Shown here piece after piece: positions 1 to 8,587 of a DNA stretch of 64,000 bases. A program made the translations under genes and the position numbers. Origin of the DNA: Candidatus Roseilinea mizusawaensis (GTDB taxonomy: Bacteria; Chloroflexota; Anaerolineae; J036; Brachytrichaceae). The DNA is taken from assembly GCA_016841965.1 (NCBI GenBank), contig JAEANN010000047.1, positions 1-64,000 on the forward strand, read 5' to 3'. The notes under the pieces are model-generated. The model was given only the letters and a program-made list of their open reading frames with translations, did not search any database and was not told the DNA's origin. Each line of letters starts with the position of its first letter. Position 1 is the stretch's first letter.

Positions 1-43
1 TGTGCGATGTCGGGGCAACCATGAATCCAGGCAAGCCGGCCGG

Positions 44-778
44 CTACCACTCGAAGCTCTGCACGACGATGACGCCCTGCTCGGCAGCGCGCTGCACAAA
101 CGATGGCCGAGCAAAGTGCGTGATGAGCAGCGGGACGATCTCCAGGCCGGGATGGGACTGGCGCACCACCTGTACTTTGCGGGCAAGTTGCGCCAGCGTC
201 TCGCTCTCTTCCTGGCGATTCGAGCGCCGTTCGTCCAGTTGCAGTTTGGTTTCGCCCACGATTAAAAGCTCCTGGCCGTTGCGACGCGCTTTGCCGAAGA
301 TGTTGATCTCTTCGCCGGCTATCTCGGTGCGCACCAGCCGATCGGTCACTTGCAAGTTGTGTTGTCGCAGCAGAAAGGCCGGCAGCATGCGATACGCCTC
401 GTTCTCCAGCGCATACCCGACACTGCGAGACAACCCGCCCAGATCAGCCCGCACTTGAGTCAGCCCCCGCGCAAACAGTTTCATCTCCTGGGCAAGCTCA
501 TCCATGCGCATGGCCAACATATTCATGTGCTGCTCGGTGCGCTGCTGCGCCTGCGCCAGCTCCTCCATGCGCATGGCTAACGTGTCCACGCGCTGCTCGG
601 TGCGCTGCTGCGCTTGCGCGAGTTGAGCGACAATGGCCTTCAGCTCATTGAAGTCACCGGTCTTGACCAAGCTGTTATAGGCGTCCGTAATCACCTCCGC
701 CAGCACTTCGGCTTGCTGGGGAGGGAAATAGCGCTTTAGTTTTTGCTCAGCCCGCTCCTGCTGCGATTCGACCTGCAT
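44..778 (-). CDS. Coiled-coil protein with nuclease-like C-terminal domain (DUF3782-like)
   Basis: This 244-residue protein has a helical N-terminus, then a coiled coil (about residues 48-100) built from two 21-residue repeats that each carry AQAQQRTEQ. The C-terminal half reads like a divergent PD-(D/E)XK fold: an acidic EEINIFGKA strand followed by the strand LLIVGETK, giving an E-x-K pair. Family knowledge links such proteins (DUF3782 and relatives) to uncharacterised nuclease-like folds; activity is inference. A paralogue lies at 21275-22039. A TAGAAT hexamer ends six bases before the ATG and no ribosome binding site is present, so the mRNA is probably leaderless. It is divergent from sat. 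Confidence 0.7.
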   Translation of the reverse strand: MQVESQQERAEQKLKRYFPPQQAEVLAEVITDAYNSLVKTGDFNELKAIVAQLAQAQQRTEQRVDTLAMRMEELAQAQQRTEQHMNMLAMRMDELAQEMKLFARGLTQVRADLGGLSRSVGYALENEAYRMLPAFLLRQHNLQVTDRLVRTEIAGEEINIFGKARRNGQELLIVGETKLQLDERRSNRQEESETLAQLARKVQVVRQSHPGLEIVPLLITHFARPSFVQRAAEQGVIVVQSFEW

Positions 779-784
779 GATCTC

Positions 785-790
785 ATTCTA
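785..790 (-). promoter_or_regulatory. -10 box of a leaderless promoter
   Basis: TAGAAT on the minus strand lies six bases before the ATG at 778. No Shine-Dalgarno sequence fits in this gap, so transcription should begin at or next to the start codon. The same arrangement recurs at eight other genes in the window. Confidence 0.5.
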
Positions 791-810
791 CAGCATTGAT
801 AACTGCGCGG

Positions 811-816
811 TATACT
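811..816 (+). promoter_or_regulatory. Candidate -10 box for sat
   Basis: TATACT lies about 70 bases upstream of the sat start, in the divergent region shared with the gene at 44-778. I see no convincing -35 at the usual distance, so this is a weak call. Confidence 0.3.
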
Positions 817-885
817 GCTGGCCGGCCTGAATCTGGCCGCACGATCTGAAAATGCCTATTGCACATCCCAGGAGACTGAGCCAGC

Positions 886-2061
886 TTGATTTCTAACACT
901 TACGCCACGTCCACCCCTCATGGCGGGGCGCTGGTCGATCGCGTGTTGCAGGGGAACGCCCGGCGCGACGCGCAGCAGCGCGCGCAAACACTGGCGCGCA
1001 TACCTCTGTCGCCGGTGAATCTGTCCGACCTGGAACTGATTGCCATTGGCGCATACTCACCGCTCAGCGGCTTCATGAACCAGGGCGATTACGTGTCCGT
1101 CGTGCGAGAGATGCGCCTGACCAATGGTCTGGTCTGGTCGATTCCGATCACGCTGGCCGTCACGGCCGAGGTGGCCAACGGCATCCGCGAGGGCCAGGAA
1201 GTGGCCTTGTGCGAAGGCGAGCGACCGCTCGCTGTGATGACCGTCACCGAGAAATACGGCTACGACAAGGAGGAAGAGGCCGGCCAGGTCTATCGCACCA
1301 CCGACGCGGCGCATCCCGGCGTCGCCCGGCTGTATCGTCAAGGCGATGTGTTGCTGGGTGGCAACATCTGGCTGTGCGATCGCCCCTCTGCCATGGACAC
1401 CGAGTTTCCCGACCTGCGTCTGACGCCTGCGCAGGCCCGCCAGGCATTTGCAGAGCGTGGTTGGCGGCGCGTCGTCGGCTTTCAGACCCGCAACCCTATC
1501 CATCGCGCCCACGAGTACATCCAGAAAGTGGCGATGGAAATCACAGACGGGCTGTTGCTGCATCCGCTGGTGGGCGAGACGAAAAGCGACGATATCCCAG
1601 CCGACGTGCGCATGGAGAGCTATCAGGCGCTGCTGCGCGAATACTACCCGGCCAATCGCGTCGTGCTCAGCGTGTTCCCGGCTGCCATGCGCTACGCCGG
1701 CCCGCGTGAAGCCATTTTCCACGCCATCTGCCGCAAAAACTACGGGTGCACGCACTTCATCGTCGGGCGCGACCATGCCGGCGTCGGCAACTACTACGGC
1801 ACCTATGACGCACAGCGCATCTTCGACGAATTCAAGCCCGAAGACATCGGCCTGACGCCGCTGTTCTTCGAGCACACGTTCTACTGCCGCAAGTGCGGCG
1901 CCATCGTCAGCGCCAAGACCTGCCCCCACGGCAAGGAAGACTGGCTGATCTTGAGCGGCACACAAGTACGCCAGATGCTCGAGCGGGGCGAACCACTTCC
2001 CGAAGAGTTCACGCGCCCCGTCGTCGCACAAGTTTTGATAGACGGCCTGCGCCGCAAATGA
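886..2061 (+). CDS. sat: Sulfate adenylyltransferase (ATP sulfurylase)
   Basis: The enzyme converts ATP and sulfate to adenosine 5'-phosphosulfate in the cytoplasm, the first step of sulfate activation. The 391-residue length matches the monomeric archaeal/bacterial Sat family. Visible hallmarks are [11 protein letters not shown], with the HxxH nucleotide-binding motif, and [18 protein letters not shown] cysteine cluster (FYCRKCG ... [10 protein letters not shown]) probably binds zinc, as in thermophile Sat proteins. The start is a TTG preceded by GGAGA at a workable distance. cysC follows after 38 bases in the same direction, so the pair should make PAPS together. Confidence 0.95.
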   Translation: MISNTYATSTPHGGALVDRVLQGNARRDAQQRAQTLARIPLSPVNLSDLELIAIGAYSPLSGFMNQGDYVSVVREMRLTNGLVWSIPITLAVTAEVANGIREGQEVALCEGERPLAVMTVTEKYGYDKEEEAGQVYRTTDAAHPGVARLYRQGDVLLGGNIWLCDRPSAMDTEFPDLRLTPAQARQAFAERGWRRVVGFQTRNPIHRAHEYIQKVAMEITDGLLLHPLVGETKSDDIPADVRMESYQALLREYYPANRVVLSVFPAAMRYAGPREAIFHAICRKNYGCTHFIVGRDHAGVGNYYGTYDAQRIFDEFKPEDIGLTPLFFEHTFYCRKCGAIVSAKTCPHGKEDWLILSGTQVRQMLERGEPLPEEFTRPVVAQVLIDGLRRK

Positions 2062-2099
2062 CCAACCCTGTTTTGTCGACTGTGTACTGACTACTCCCC

Positions 2100-2630
2100 A
2101 TGGAACACAAAGGCTTTACCATTTGGTTCACCGGGCTATCCGGCGCCGGCAAATCCACGCTGGCCAATCTCATCGCCGAGGACTTGCGCGCGCGCGGCAT
2201 GAAAGTTGAGGTGCTGGACGGCGACGTGGTGCGCACCAACCTGAGCAAAGGACTGGGATTCTCGAAAGAAGATCGCGACACCAATATCCGGCGTATTGGC
2301 TGGGTGTGCGAAGTGCTCAGCCGCAACGGCGTTGTCGCCATCGCAGCAGCCATCTCCCCCTACCGCGAAGTCCGCGACGAAGTGCGCAGCAAGATCGGCG
2401 ACTTTGTCGAAATCTATGTCGAAGCGCCAATTGATGTCTTGGCCGCGCGCGACGTGAAGGGCCTGTACAAGAAGGCGCTGGCCGGCGAGATCAAGAACTT
2501 CACCGGCGTGTCCGACCCTTACGAACCGCCACTCAACCCCGAGATCGTGTGCAACTCGGCCACGGAAACAGTTGAGCAAAGCCGGGCGAAGATCATGTCC
2601 CGGCTGGCCGAACTGGGCTACTTGGTCTGA
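2100..2630 (+). CDS. cysC: Adenylylsulfate kinase
   Basis: This protein phosphorylates APS to PAPS. The 176-residue sequence has the P-loop GLSGAGKST near the N-terminus, the family signature [16 protein letters not shown] with [11 protein letters not shown], and [12 protein letters not shown] near the end, all typical of CysC. Sitting directly after sat, it completes sulfate activation. No APS or PAPS reductase is in the window, so the fate of PAPS (assimilation or sulfation) cannot be decided here. Confidence 0.95.
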   Translation: MEHKGFTIWFTGLSGAGKSTLANLIAEDLRARGMKVEVLDGDVVRTNLSKGLGFSKEDRDTNIRRIGWVCEVLSRNGVVAIAAAISPYREVRDEVRSKIGDFVEIYVEAPIDVLAARDVKGLYKKALAGEIKNFTGVSDPYEPPLNPEIVCNSATETVEQSRAKIMSRLAELGYLV

Positions 2631-2681
2631 AACCCGCCACAAAGCAACAATGCGCCCCAAGGCGGCCGGCTTCACAGCCCG

Positions 2682-2710
2682 TCTTTGTGCGCTTCGATCG
2701 TTTGTGGTTC
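2682..2710. repeat. Dispersed 29-bp repeat, copy 1
   Basis: This intergenic stretch between cysC and the DUF3467 gene matches 58966-58994 at 25 of 29 positions. On the opposite strand it reads as an A-rich pattern of the ACCACAAA type. It lies between convergent genes and has no coding potential that I can support. Confidence 0.5.
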
Positions 2711-2716
2711 ACCCCT

Positions 2717-3043
2717 TTATCTCTGACCGCCAAACAACTGGCTGGCCAGCGCATCGCCTTCTTGTGGCACGTAGATCACGCCAAACTGCGCCTCGTATTT
2801 CTCGATGTTCTCCTGCAAAGCGCGCAACAACAGCTTGGTGTGCATGGGCGTCATGACGATGCGCGCGCCGACTTTTGCTGTCGGCATATTCGGCAGCACG
2901 CGCGCAAAGTCAAAGATGAACTCTGACGGCGAATGCTGGATCACCACCAGGTTGGAGTAGATGGCGTCTAGCGTGGGTGGAAGCTCGATCTGCAACTGCG
3001 CGGGCTGGGGCGGCGGTTGAGGTTGTTTCGGTAGTTGGGTCAT
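2717..3043 (-). CDS. DUF3467 domain protein
   Basis: The 108-residue protein matches the small DUF3467 family: a Pro/Gln-rich start, a core containing YSNLVVIQHSPSEFIFDFARVLP, and AKVGARIVMTPMHTKLLLRALQENIEKYEAQFG. The function is unknown. The start lies only six bases downstream of a minus-strand TAGAAT, with no ribosome binding site, suggesting a leaderless transcript. It lies downstream of ssb on the same strand, but a hairpin at 3093-3119 separates the two, so it probably has its own promoter. Confidence 0.85.
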   Translation of the reverse strand: MTQLPKQPQPPPQPAQLQIELPPTLDAIYSNLVVIQHSPSEFIFDFARVLPNMPTAKVGARIVMTPMHTKLLLRALQENIEKYEAQFGVIYVPQEGDALASQLFGGQR

Positions 3044-3049
3044 GGCGCC

Positions 3050-3055
3050 ATTCTA
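3050..3055 (-). promoter_or_regulatory. -10 box of a leaderless promoter
   Basis: Minus-strand TAGAAT followed by six bases and the ATG at 3043. The hexamer and spacing are identical to those upstream of the gene at 44-778. Confidence 0.5.
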
Positions 3056-3092
3056 TCAGGCAAAGCTATCAGGCAAAGCAATGAAAAACATG

Positions 3093-3119
3093 TCGGCGGC
3101 AGATTGAGTCTGCCGCCGA
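3093..3119 (-). terminator. Rho-independent terminator after ssb
   Basis: A perfect 11-bp stem (arms TCGGCGGCAGA and its complement) encloses a five-base loop. On the minus strand it is followed within a few bases by TTTTT, so it ends ssb transcription. It lies about 40 bases past the ssb stop and before the DUF3467 promoter. Confidence 0.8.
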
Positions 3120-3159
3120 GTGGCATTGTTTTGCTGCGCAGGCTGGCCAGACAGGCCGG

Positions 3160-3582
3160 CTAGAAGGGGATATTCTCCTCATGCCCGCCGGCGCCTTCGA
3201 CGCTTACCTCGCCTTCGGTTGCGCCGGTGCCCTCACTCTTCGGACTGAGGAATCGAATGGTGTTTGCGATAACCTCGAAGCTGGCGCCGACCGTGCCGTC
3301 CTGGCGGGTATAGGTCTGTGGGCCGCCGGTCTTCGGGTCTGCGCGCAGCCGGCCCTCAACCAACACCATCTTGCCTTTGCTCAGATATTGGTTGACCGTT
3401 TCCGCTTGCTTGCCGAACACCGAGACACGCCACCAGGTCGTCTCACGCACCGGCTGCCCGTCTTTGCCCGTATAGGCCCGATCGGTTGCCATGCTGAAGG
3501 ATGTCACCGGATCACCATTTGGCATATAGCGCATTTCCGGGTCGCGCCCCAATCGTCCTACGAGAATCAGGTTTTGATACAT
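3160..3582 (-). CDS. ssb: Single-stranded DNA-binding protein
   Basis: The 140-residue protein has the OB-fold signature of bacterial SSB (MYQNLILVGRLGRDPEMRY at the start, TTWWRVSVFGKQAE in the core, KGKMVLVEGRL after it). It ends in the acidic tip ENIPF, which recruits partner proteins in the family. It coats single-stranded DNA during replication and repair. TAGGAGGG lies seven bases before the ATG, a strong ribosome binding site. A terminator hairpin follows at 3093-3119. Confidence 0.97.
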   Translation of the reverse strand: MYQNLILVGRLGRDPEMRYMPNGDPVTSFSMATDRAYTGKDGQPVRETTWWRVSVFGKQAETVNQYLSKGKMVLVEGRLRADPKTGGPQTYTRQDGTVGASFEVIANTIRFLSPKSEGTGATEGEVSVEGAGGHEENIPF

Positions 3583-3646
3583 GATGCCCTCCTAAAGTGT
3601 GATAGTGAGATTGAATCTTACACCCTAATTAGTCGCCGCGCTTTGA

Positions 3647-4252
3647 CTACGGCTGCACAACTCTGCGCAGATAGATGCCGGCGCCCCAGCCGGTGACGCC
3701 ATCTGAGGGATCACGCAACTGCCACCACGTGTAGCCGTCGGCCTCAGTCGGCCCGCCAACCACTTCGTACACGGATCCTTCTGGAAGACTTCGAATGCGC
3801 TCAGCCGAGCGAGTCGGCTCGCGGCGGAAATTCAGCCCATTTGGGCCGGTGTCCACAACCTTGACCTGCGCACCGACGAAGATGGGGTCATCGGATACCG
3901 CCGGCACAGTAGGTGTGGGCGGCGGCGGCGTCTCTGTCGGTGGGACGTAAGGGGTTGCCGTGGGAGGCACGAAATCGGTCGCCGTCGGCGTGACGATCTG
4001 TAGCGTAGCTGTGGGCGCCAGCGCCAAGGTGTTCAAGGCGGGACGATTGTTGTTGACAAAGGTGACCACCAGCAGACAGGCAAACCCGACCAGCACCAAG
4101 CTGGTCAGAGCAGGTATCCAGGCCGGCACATTCTGGCGGGGAGCGGGGCGTGGCTGGCGAGGCAGGCGAGTAAACGGCCGCAAGTCCTCTTCCCAATGGA
4201 TAGCATCATGATCGACACCGCCGCGCCGGCCGGGTGTTTTTTGAACTGACAT
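3647..4252 (-). CDS. Membrane-anchored bacterial SH3-domain protein
   Basis: From the start at 4252 the protein has 201 residues. A cytoplasmic stretch of about 48 residues is followed by one membrane helix (IPALTSLVLVGFACLLVVTFV), a Thr/Pro linker with PTAT and PPTPT repeats, and an SH3-like domain (about residues 135-197: NFRREPTRSAERIRSLPEGSVYEVV ... WWQLRD ... GWGAGIYLR). Such domains usually bind peptidoglycan outside the membrane. The frame stays open upstream, but a TACACT hexamer sits seven bases before 4252, fixing this start. Its ligand is unknown. Confidence 0.8.
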   Translation of the reverse strand: MSVQKTPGRRGGVDHDAIHWEEDLRPFTRLPRQPRPAPRQNVPAWIPALTSLVLVGFACLLVVTFVNNNRPALNTLALAPTATLQIVTPTATDFVPPTATPYVPPTETPPPPTPTVPAVSDDPIFVGAQVKVVDTGPNGLNFRREPTRSAERIRSLPEGSVYEVVGGPTEADGYTWWQLRDPSDGVTGWGAGIYLRRVVQP

Positions 4253-4259
4253 GCGCTCT

Positions 4260-4265
4260 AGTGTA
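4260..4265 (-). promoter_or_regulatory. -10 box of a leaderless promoter
   Basis: Minus-strand TACACT is followed by seven bases and the ATG at 4252. It selects the short form of the SH3 protein over an upstream extension that would overlap the next lipoprotein gene. Confidence 0.4.
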
Positions 4266-4310
4266 GCAGGTTGATCGGACAGCGACGCCTTGCCGTACGG
4301 CGACACTTGC

Positions 4311-4856
4311 TCAGGGAGCAGGGGTGACGGTCGAGACCAGGCGTGTGCTCTCGAAACGCACGTAGTAGAGGTATGTCGCTGCGCCGGCATCCTCATAGCC
4401 GGCCACGATGAACAGCGCCGTATGCCGGTCGCCATTACTCCTGGCGAATGTGCACAACAGGCCGCCCAGGCTGGCCGTCTGCGTGCACCCCGGCTGCTGC
4501 TTGGCATTCCAGCCGGCATCGGCCATGCGCTCGACTGTGTAAAACGATTGCACCGCCTCTGGCATGACAGCAACACGATGAATGACGAAATCAAAACTAT
4601 TGAGCTTGAGATTGCTGTCACGTGCCATATCACTGGCAGACGAATACAGCGCCAGCCTGAGCAACAGCGGCAGATCCAACTCGACCGCGTCGGCGCCGGC
4701 AAGCGGCGGCACATCCGGCCACAAGCGAGGCGTGCCAGCCTGTCCCTGACCGCGATGGACCGGCCGAGCCACACTTTCGACGGCGCGGCACGCGCCGGTT
4801 AGCGCCATCGAAACAACACACACGCCAATCAGCGCTTTGCGCAGAATTAAGTTCAC
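4311..4856 (-). CDS. Lipoprotein, paralogue of the one at 28532-29035
   Basis: The 181-residue protein starts with a signal peptide ending in the lipobox LTGAC and should be anchored outside the membrane. It starts at a GTG preceded by GGGAGG. The body shares motifs with the protein at 28532-29035: LWPDVPPL (LWSDVPAL there), a central strand region, FYTVERMADAGWN (FYTRERMRAAGWN there), a cysteine pair, and a C-terminal strand ending YYVRF. No known family name comes to mind. It lies upstream of the SH3 protein on the same strand. Confidence 0.75.
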   Translation of the reverse strand: MNLILRKALIGVCVVSMALTGACRAVESVARPVHRGQGQAGTPRLWPDVPPLAGADAVELDLPLLLRLALYSSASDMARDSNLKLNSFDFVIHRVAVMPEAVQSFYTVERMADAGWNAKQQPGCTQTASLGGLLCTFARSNGDRHTALFIVAGYEDAGAATYLYYVRFESTRLVSTVTPAP

Positions 4857-4959
4857 GTCACGCCTCCCGTACGCCCATTATCGCCGCAGAAAGACAGCCG
4901 GCTTACCTGACGAATGCCCTACGATTTGTGTTTCGGCGCTCAACCGGCATAACGCCCGG

Positions 4960-4988
4960 TTGCGCAAAGAGCACATTCTGCTCATAAT
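4960..4988 (+). promoter_or_regulatory. Sigma-70-like promoter for the duplicated-domain lipoprotein
   Basis: TTGCGC at 4960-4965 and CATAAT at 4983-4988 are separated by 17 bases. The gene start at 5072 lies 83 bases downstream and has its own GAGGAGG ribosome binding site. Confidence 0.45.
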
Positions 4989-5071
4989 TCAGCCTGTCCG
5001 AGGGTAATCGCCCGATGCGCAATCAAAGGGCTTCGGCCCATGACTCATGACTTGAGGAGGTAAACACAACA

Positions 5072-6055
5072 ATGGCATCTGTCAAACGTATCGTTTCGCT
5101 GATCCCGCTGTTCGCCCTTCTGCTCGCCGGCTGTGCCACTGGCCCCACAGATATTGGCGAAGCCAATCGAGAGTTCATGATCGCCTTGCCTAGAATCGTG
5201 GTTGAGATCGACGCAGACGGCAACCCCTCGATTTCAGGCATTTCACCGCAGCTACTGGCGCTGGCCAACATGGACCCCAGCATGTTCGCGCTGCCAAAAG
5301 ACCTGGTGGACGCCATGATGGCCGGCGACATCCAGCACATCGAGATATTGCACAAGAATGATGGGCTGTTCCTCTTCGTCAATGCCAAGCCCCTACCCCA
5401 TATCGCCTGGACCAGCCAATCGATGAACACGCTCGGCAACACGATTGAATTGTTTGGGGTTTTGCCGACCGATCAGGCTCGTGTGGTGAAACTGATTCTG
5501 CCGCGCGTCCAAAATGTCGGGTTGAACATCGCTGTCAAATTCCCGCTGAAGAGTGGCGCCGCAGAGATCCCGCTGCGCGATGCAACAGCCAAGACCCAGT
5601 TGCCGCCGCCCAGCGCAGCTTCAGACGTGATCGCCCGGACACGCTTCATTTTGCGCTTCAACCAGGCCGGCGTAGGCTCCATCGCCGGCGTCTCCACCCG
5701 CGACCTCGAAGCCTTGTTTGGCAGTATAGGGTTCGATTTCCGCAGTCTTGAACTCGGCCCCGACACAATTGCTGCCTTACAAAGCCAAAATGTCCAGCAC
5801 ATTACGCTGCGCATCACGCTCGACGGCATTATCGTGTATGTAAACGGCGAGGCGCTGCCCAACATCGTGTGGAGCGAAGAGTATCTCAAGAACACAGCCG
5901 ATCTGGCCAATGCGTTCTTGACCGACCCGGCGCTCGCCAACGTGCGCGAAGTGGTCAGCACCATCGTGCCGAACATTCGCCGCGTGGATTCTGAACTCGT
6001 GATCCAATTCCCGGTCACGCAAGGCCAGCAAGCGATCCCGCTGCCGGGCAACTAA
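5072..6055 (+). CDS. Lipoprotein with a tandemly duplicated domain
   Basis: The 327-residue protein has a signal peptide with lipobox LLAGC. The mature part contains two copies of one domain of roughly 130-140 residues. Copy 1 has IQHIEILHKNDGLFLFVN followed by PLPHIAW. Copy 2 has VQHITLRITLDGIIVYVN followed by ALPNIVW. Both are preceded by a segment about where the small-residue helix sits (MDPSMFALPKDLV, LELGPDTIAALQ). I do not recognise the family; it is exported and probably binds something at the cell surface. GAGGAGG precedes the ATG. Confidence 0.75.
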   Translation: MASVKRIVSLIPLFALLLAGCATGPTDIGEANREFMIALPRIVVEIDADGNPSISGISPQLLALANMDPSMFALPKDLVDAMMAGDIQHIEILHKNDGLFLFVNAKPLPHIAWTSQSMNTLGNTIELFGVLPTDQARVVKLILPRVQNVGLNIAVKFPLKSGAAEIPLRDATAKTQLPPPSAASDVIARTRFILRFNQAGVGSIAGVSTRDLEALFGSIGFDFRSLELGPDTIAALQSQNVQHITLRITLDGIIVYVNGEALPNIVWSEEYLKNTADLANAFLTDPALANVREVVSTIVPNIRRVDSELVIQFPVTQGQQAIPLPGN

Positions 6056-6107
6056 TCAGAACTTGTGGGGCGGATGGCGCCACTGTCCCCAATTCGGGGC
6101 AAGACGC

Positions 6108-6113
6108 TATAAT
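6108..6113 (+). promoter_or_regulatory. -10 box for the small membrane protein
   Basis: TATAAT lies 72 bases before the ATG at 6186, leaving a leader that carries TAGGAGGAG just before the gene. No clear -35 is visible. Confidence 0.45.
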
Positions 6114-6185
6114 CCGCGACGGTGGAGGGCCAGTCCCTTCAGCGTCGTGTGCCGACCCAACCTTTTTAGGAGGAGTTACGACGAC

Positions 6186-6602
6186 ATGAACGTTCCACAG
6201 AAAAACAGCATCCTGCGGATCGTGGCGACCGTTTACAAGGTGCTGGCCTGGGTGGTGCTGGCAGTTGGCGTAGTCTTCGGCCTGATCATGCTGGTGGCAG
6301 CCCAGCAAATGTTCGCCGGCATCTGGTTCGGCGGCATGAATCTGATCGGCTTGGTCATCATCGTGATCGGTCTGGTGAACTTTGCCTCGCTGTATATTAC
6401 CGGCGCCACTGCCGAAGCCGCCTCAGAAGCAGAATACGCTGCGCGCGTCAACCAAGATATGATCGAGCAACTGACGCGCATGCTGAAGGCGGCTGACAGC
6501 AAGCCGGCAGCAACGCCCGCGGCGCAGCCGGTGAACCTGCCCACCACGGCCCCGGCGCGCCCGGCGGAAGCACCCCCGTTGCCGCCCCCGCCCGCCAACT
6601 AA
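6186..6602 (+). CDS. Small membrane protein with Pro/Ala-rich tail
   Basis: The 138-residue protein has two membrane helices (about residues 18-38 and 44-70), a helical segment EAEYAARVNQDMIEQLTRMLK, and a disordered tail rich in Pro and Ala. It resembles general two-helix membrane proteins of unknown role. The ATG at 6186 is chosen because AGGAGGAG lies upstream; the open frame extends further but without a start signal. A terminator follows at 6686-6712. Confidence 0.7.
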   Translation: MNVPQKNSILRIVATVYKVLAWVVLAVGVVFGLIMLVAAQQMFAGIWFGGMNLIGLVIIVIGLVNFASLYITGATAEAASEAEYAARVNQDMIEQLTRMLKAADSKPAATPAAQPVNLPTTAPARPAEAPPLPPPPAN

Positions 6603-6626
6603 GCCGGGTCGGCCACGTTTGCGCGC

Positions 6627-6658
6627 GCGCGCTTTCATTCAAGCGCGCTTTCATTCAA
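6627..6658. repeat. Tandem 16-bp repeat
   Basis: The unit GCGCGCTTTCATTCAA occurs twice exactly, at 6627-6642 and 6643-6658, followed by a decayed third copy. It lies between the membrane protein gene and the terminator. Confidence 0.8.
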
Positions 6659-6685
6659 GCGCGTTGTCATTCGCACGAGTCTCAA

Positions 6686-6712
6686 GCCTCCTGCCAGATG
6701 CTGGCAGGAGGC
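6686..6712. terminator. Terminator between convergent genes
   Basis: A perfect 12-bp stem (GCCTCCTGCCAG and its complement) has a three-base loop and is followed by TTTGTTGT on the plus strand. It lies between the plus-strand membrane protein and the minus-strand ABC exporter operon and could serve both. Confidence 0.85.
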
Positions 6713-6733
6713 TTTGTTGTCAGCGCCCACCCA

Positions 6734-8554
6734 TCATGTGCGCCCGCTATGTGCGCCCGCCACTTGCGCCCGCACCAGCCGCGCATAGTATCCATCGGCT
6801 TTGGAGACCAGCGTCTGATGATTGCCGATCTCGACGATCTGGCCTTCACGCAGCACGATGATCTGATCCGCCTTGCGAATTGTGGATAGCCGGTGGGCAA
6901 TCACGATAGCGGTGCGCCCCGCCATCAGCCGTTCCAGCGCTTGCTGGATGAGCTGCTCCGTTTCAGTATCCACAGCCGAGGTCGCCTCGTCGAGGATCAG
7001 AATGGGCGTGTCGGCCAGGATGGCGCGCGCGATGGAGATGAGCTGGCGCTGACCGACGGAGAATTGCGCGCCGCGCTCGTGGGCCAGCGTGTTGTAGCCC
7101 TCGGGCAGTTTGTCAATGAACTCGTGGCAGTTAGCCAGTTTGGCAGCAGCGATGATTTCATCCATGCTTGCCGCCGGCCGGCCATAGCGGATGTTGTTTG
7201 CGATGGTGTCGGTGAAGATGAACGGCTCCTGAAGCACCACAGCAATCTGCTGTCGGCGCAACGATTCCTGCGTGACAGAGCGGATGTCCAGCCCATCGAT
7301 AAGAATGCGCCCCTGTGTCACATCGTAGAACCGGCTGATCAGGCTGGCGATGGTAGTCTTGCCGGAGCCGGTCTGGCCGACCAGCGCCGCCAGTTGGCCG
7401 GGCGCAATACGCAAGTTGATATCCTTCAGCGCCACGCGCGACCCGTCGTAGCTGAACCATACATGGTCGAATACGATCTCACCTTTCACCCGCGGCATGG
7501 CGATGGCATCGGGCGCGTCTGTGACGGCCGGTTGCGTGTCCAGCAACTCGAACACCTTCTCCGCAGAAGCCAGCGTCGCCTGAAGCACGATATAGGAATT
7601 CGTAAATGTGCTGATCGGCCCCCACAGCGCGTTGATATAGGCGGCAAAGGCCACCAGCGTGCCCACCGTTAGCGTCGATGTTGCACCGATCTGATGAGCC
7701 GCCACGTACAACACCGCCGCCAGCCCGAACGCGCGCGTCATTTCCACAATCGGCCCCAGCCACGCGCTGAGAGAAATCACCCTCATCCAGCGTTCGACCA
7801 CCTTGTGATTGGCGTCGATGAACTGTTGAAAGTTGACCTGTTGGCGCACAAAGGCCTGAATTACCCGCATGCCGGCGATATTCTCGGCCAGGAAGATATT
7901 GAACCGCGTGGCGTACTCGCGCACCGCCTCCCACCCGGCATGCATGCGCGGTCGCAGGTACATGGCTGCGCCAACCAGCGCCGGCAGCGTGAACAACGCC
8001 ACCACGGCCAGCCCAGCGTCGATCACCAGCATGAAAGCAATCACCACCACAGCCGACACGGCGTCGTGAAAGATAGAGGCCACCTGGTTGGTCAGAAAGT
8101 CGTTGAGCGTGGTCACGTCGCTCTGGAAGCGCGCCATGATCTTGCCGACCGGCCACGACTCGAAGAAATTGAACGATAGGCGCTGGATGTGATGAAACAA
8201 CTGACGGCGGAGGTCGAAAAGCACGCGCTGACTGATGCGCACGATAGACAAGGTGCGGATACCGAAGGCCGCGTAGTTGATCACATGCAGAATCACCGCG
8301 CTCAGCACGACCAGATAGAACTCCCCGTCAATGCGCTTTGCCGCAATGTACTGGTCGATCAACAGGCGGTCGATGAACGGGTATATTTGAGCGATGGCCA
8401 CGCACAGCATGTACAGACCAATCGTGCCGGCCATGCGCCACTTGTACGGGCCAAGATAGCGAAACAGTCGGCGCAATGTTTTCAGCACCGGCTGCGGCGG
8501 CGGCGCATCTGCTTCGGCTGTTCGACGCACCCGCCGAGTCATCCCTCGCAACAT
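6734..8554 (-). CDS. ABC exporter half-transporter, subunit 2 of a heterodimer
   Basis: The 606-residue protein fuses a six-helix ABC exporter membrane domain to a nucleotide-binding domain. Motifs seen are Walker A LVGQTGSGKTT, Q-loop VVLQEPF, signature FSVGQ, Walker B ILILDEATSAVD with the catalytic Glu, and switch histidine VIAHRLS. The signature deviates from LSGGQ while the catalytic Glu is intact, the pattern of one half of asymmetric exporters such as BmrCD or TM287/288. ATG at 8554 is preferred because GGGAGGAG precedes it. The partner gene is 33 bases upstream. The substrate is unknown. Confidence 0.9.
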   Translation of the reverse strand: MLRGMTRRVRRTAEADAPPPQPVLKTLRRLFRYLGPYKWRMAGTIGLYMLCVAIAQIYPFIDRLLIDQYIAAKRIDGEFYLVVLSAVILHVINYAAFGIRTLSIVRISQRVLFDLRRQLFHHIQRLSFNFFESWPVGKIMARFQSDVTTLNDFLTNQVASIFHDAVSAVVVIAFMLVIDAGLAVVALFTLPALVGAAMYLRPRMHAGWEAVREYATRFNIFLAENIAGMRVIQAFVRQQVNFQQFIDANHKVVERWMRVISLSAWLGPIVEMTRAFGLAAVLYVAAHQIGATSTLTVGTLVAFAAYINALWGPISTFTNSYIVLQATLASAEKVFELLDTQPAVTDAPDAIAMPRVKGEIVFDHVWFSYDGSRVALKDINLRIAPGQLAALVGQTGSGKTTIASLISRFYDVTQGRILIDGLDIRSVTQESLRRQQIAVVLQEPFIFTDTIANNIRYGRPAASMDEIIAAAKLANCHEFIDKLPEGYNTLAHERGAQFSVGQRQLISIARAILADTPILILDEATSAVDTETEQLIQQALERLMAGRTAIVIAHRLSTIRKADQIIVLREGQIVEIGNHQTLVSKADGYYARLVRAQVAGAHSGRT

Positions 8555-8587
8555 CGCTCCTCCCACAGACAGGGACAAGCCCTGCCG

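Noticed and set aside
1057-2031. A 324-codon minus-strand open frame inside sat
   Set aside because: Antisense shadow of sat with a composition rich in Ala, Val and His and no motifs.
4253-4774. Upstream extension of the SH3 protein frame
   Set aside because: The extension is low-quality sequence overlapping the lipoprotein gene; the membrane-protein start at 4252 has its own -10 box.
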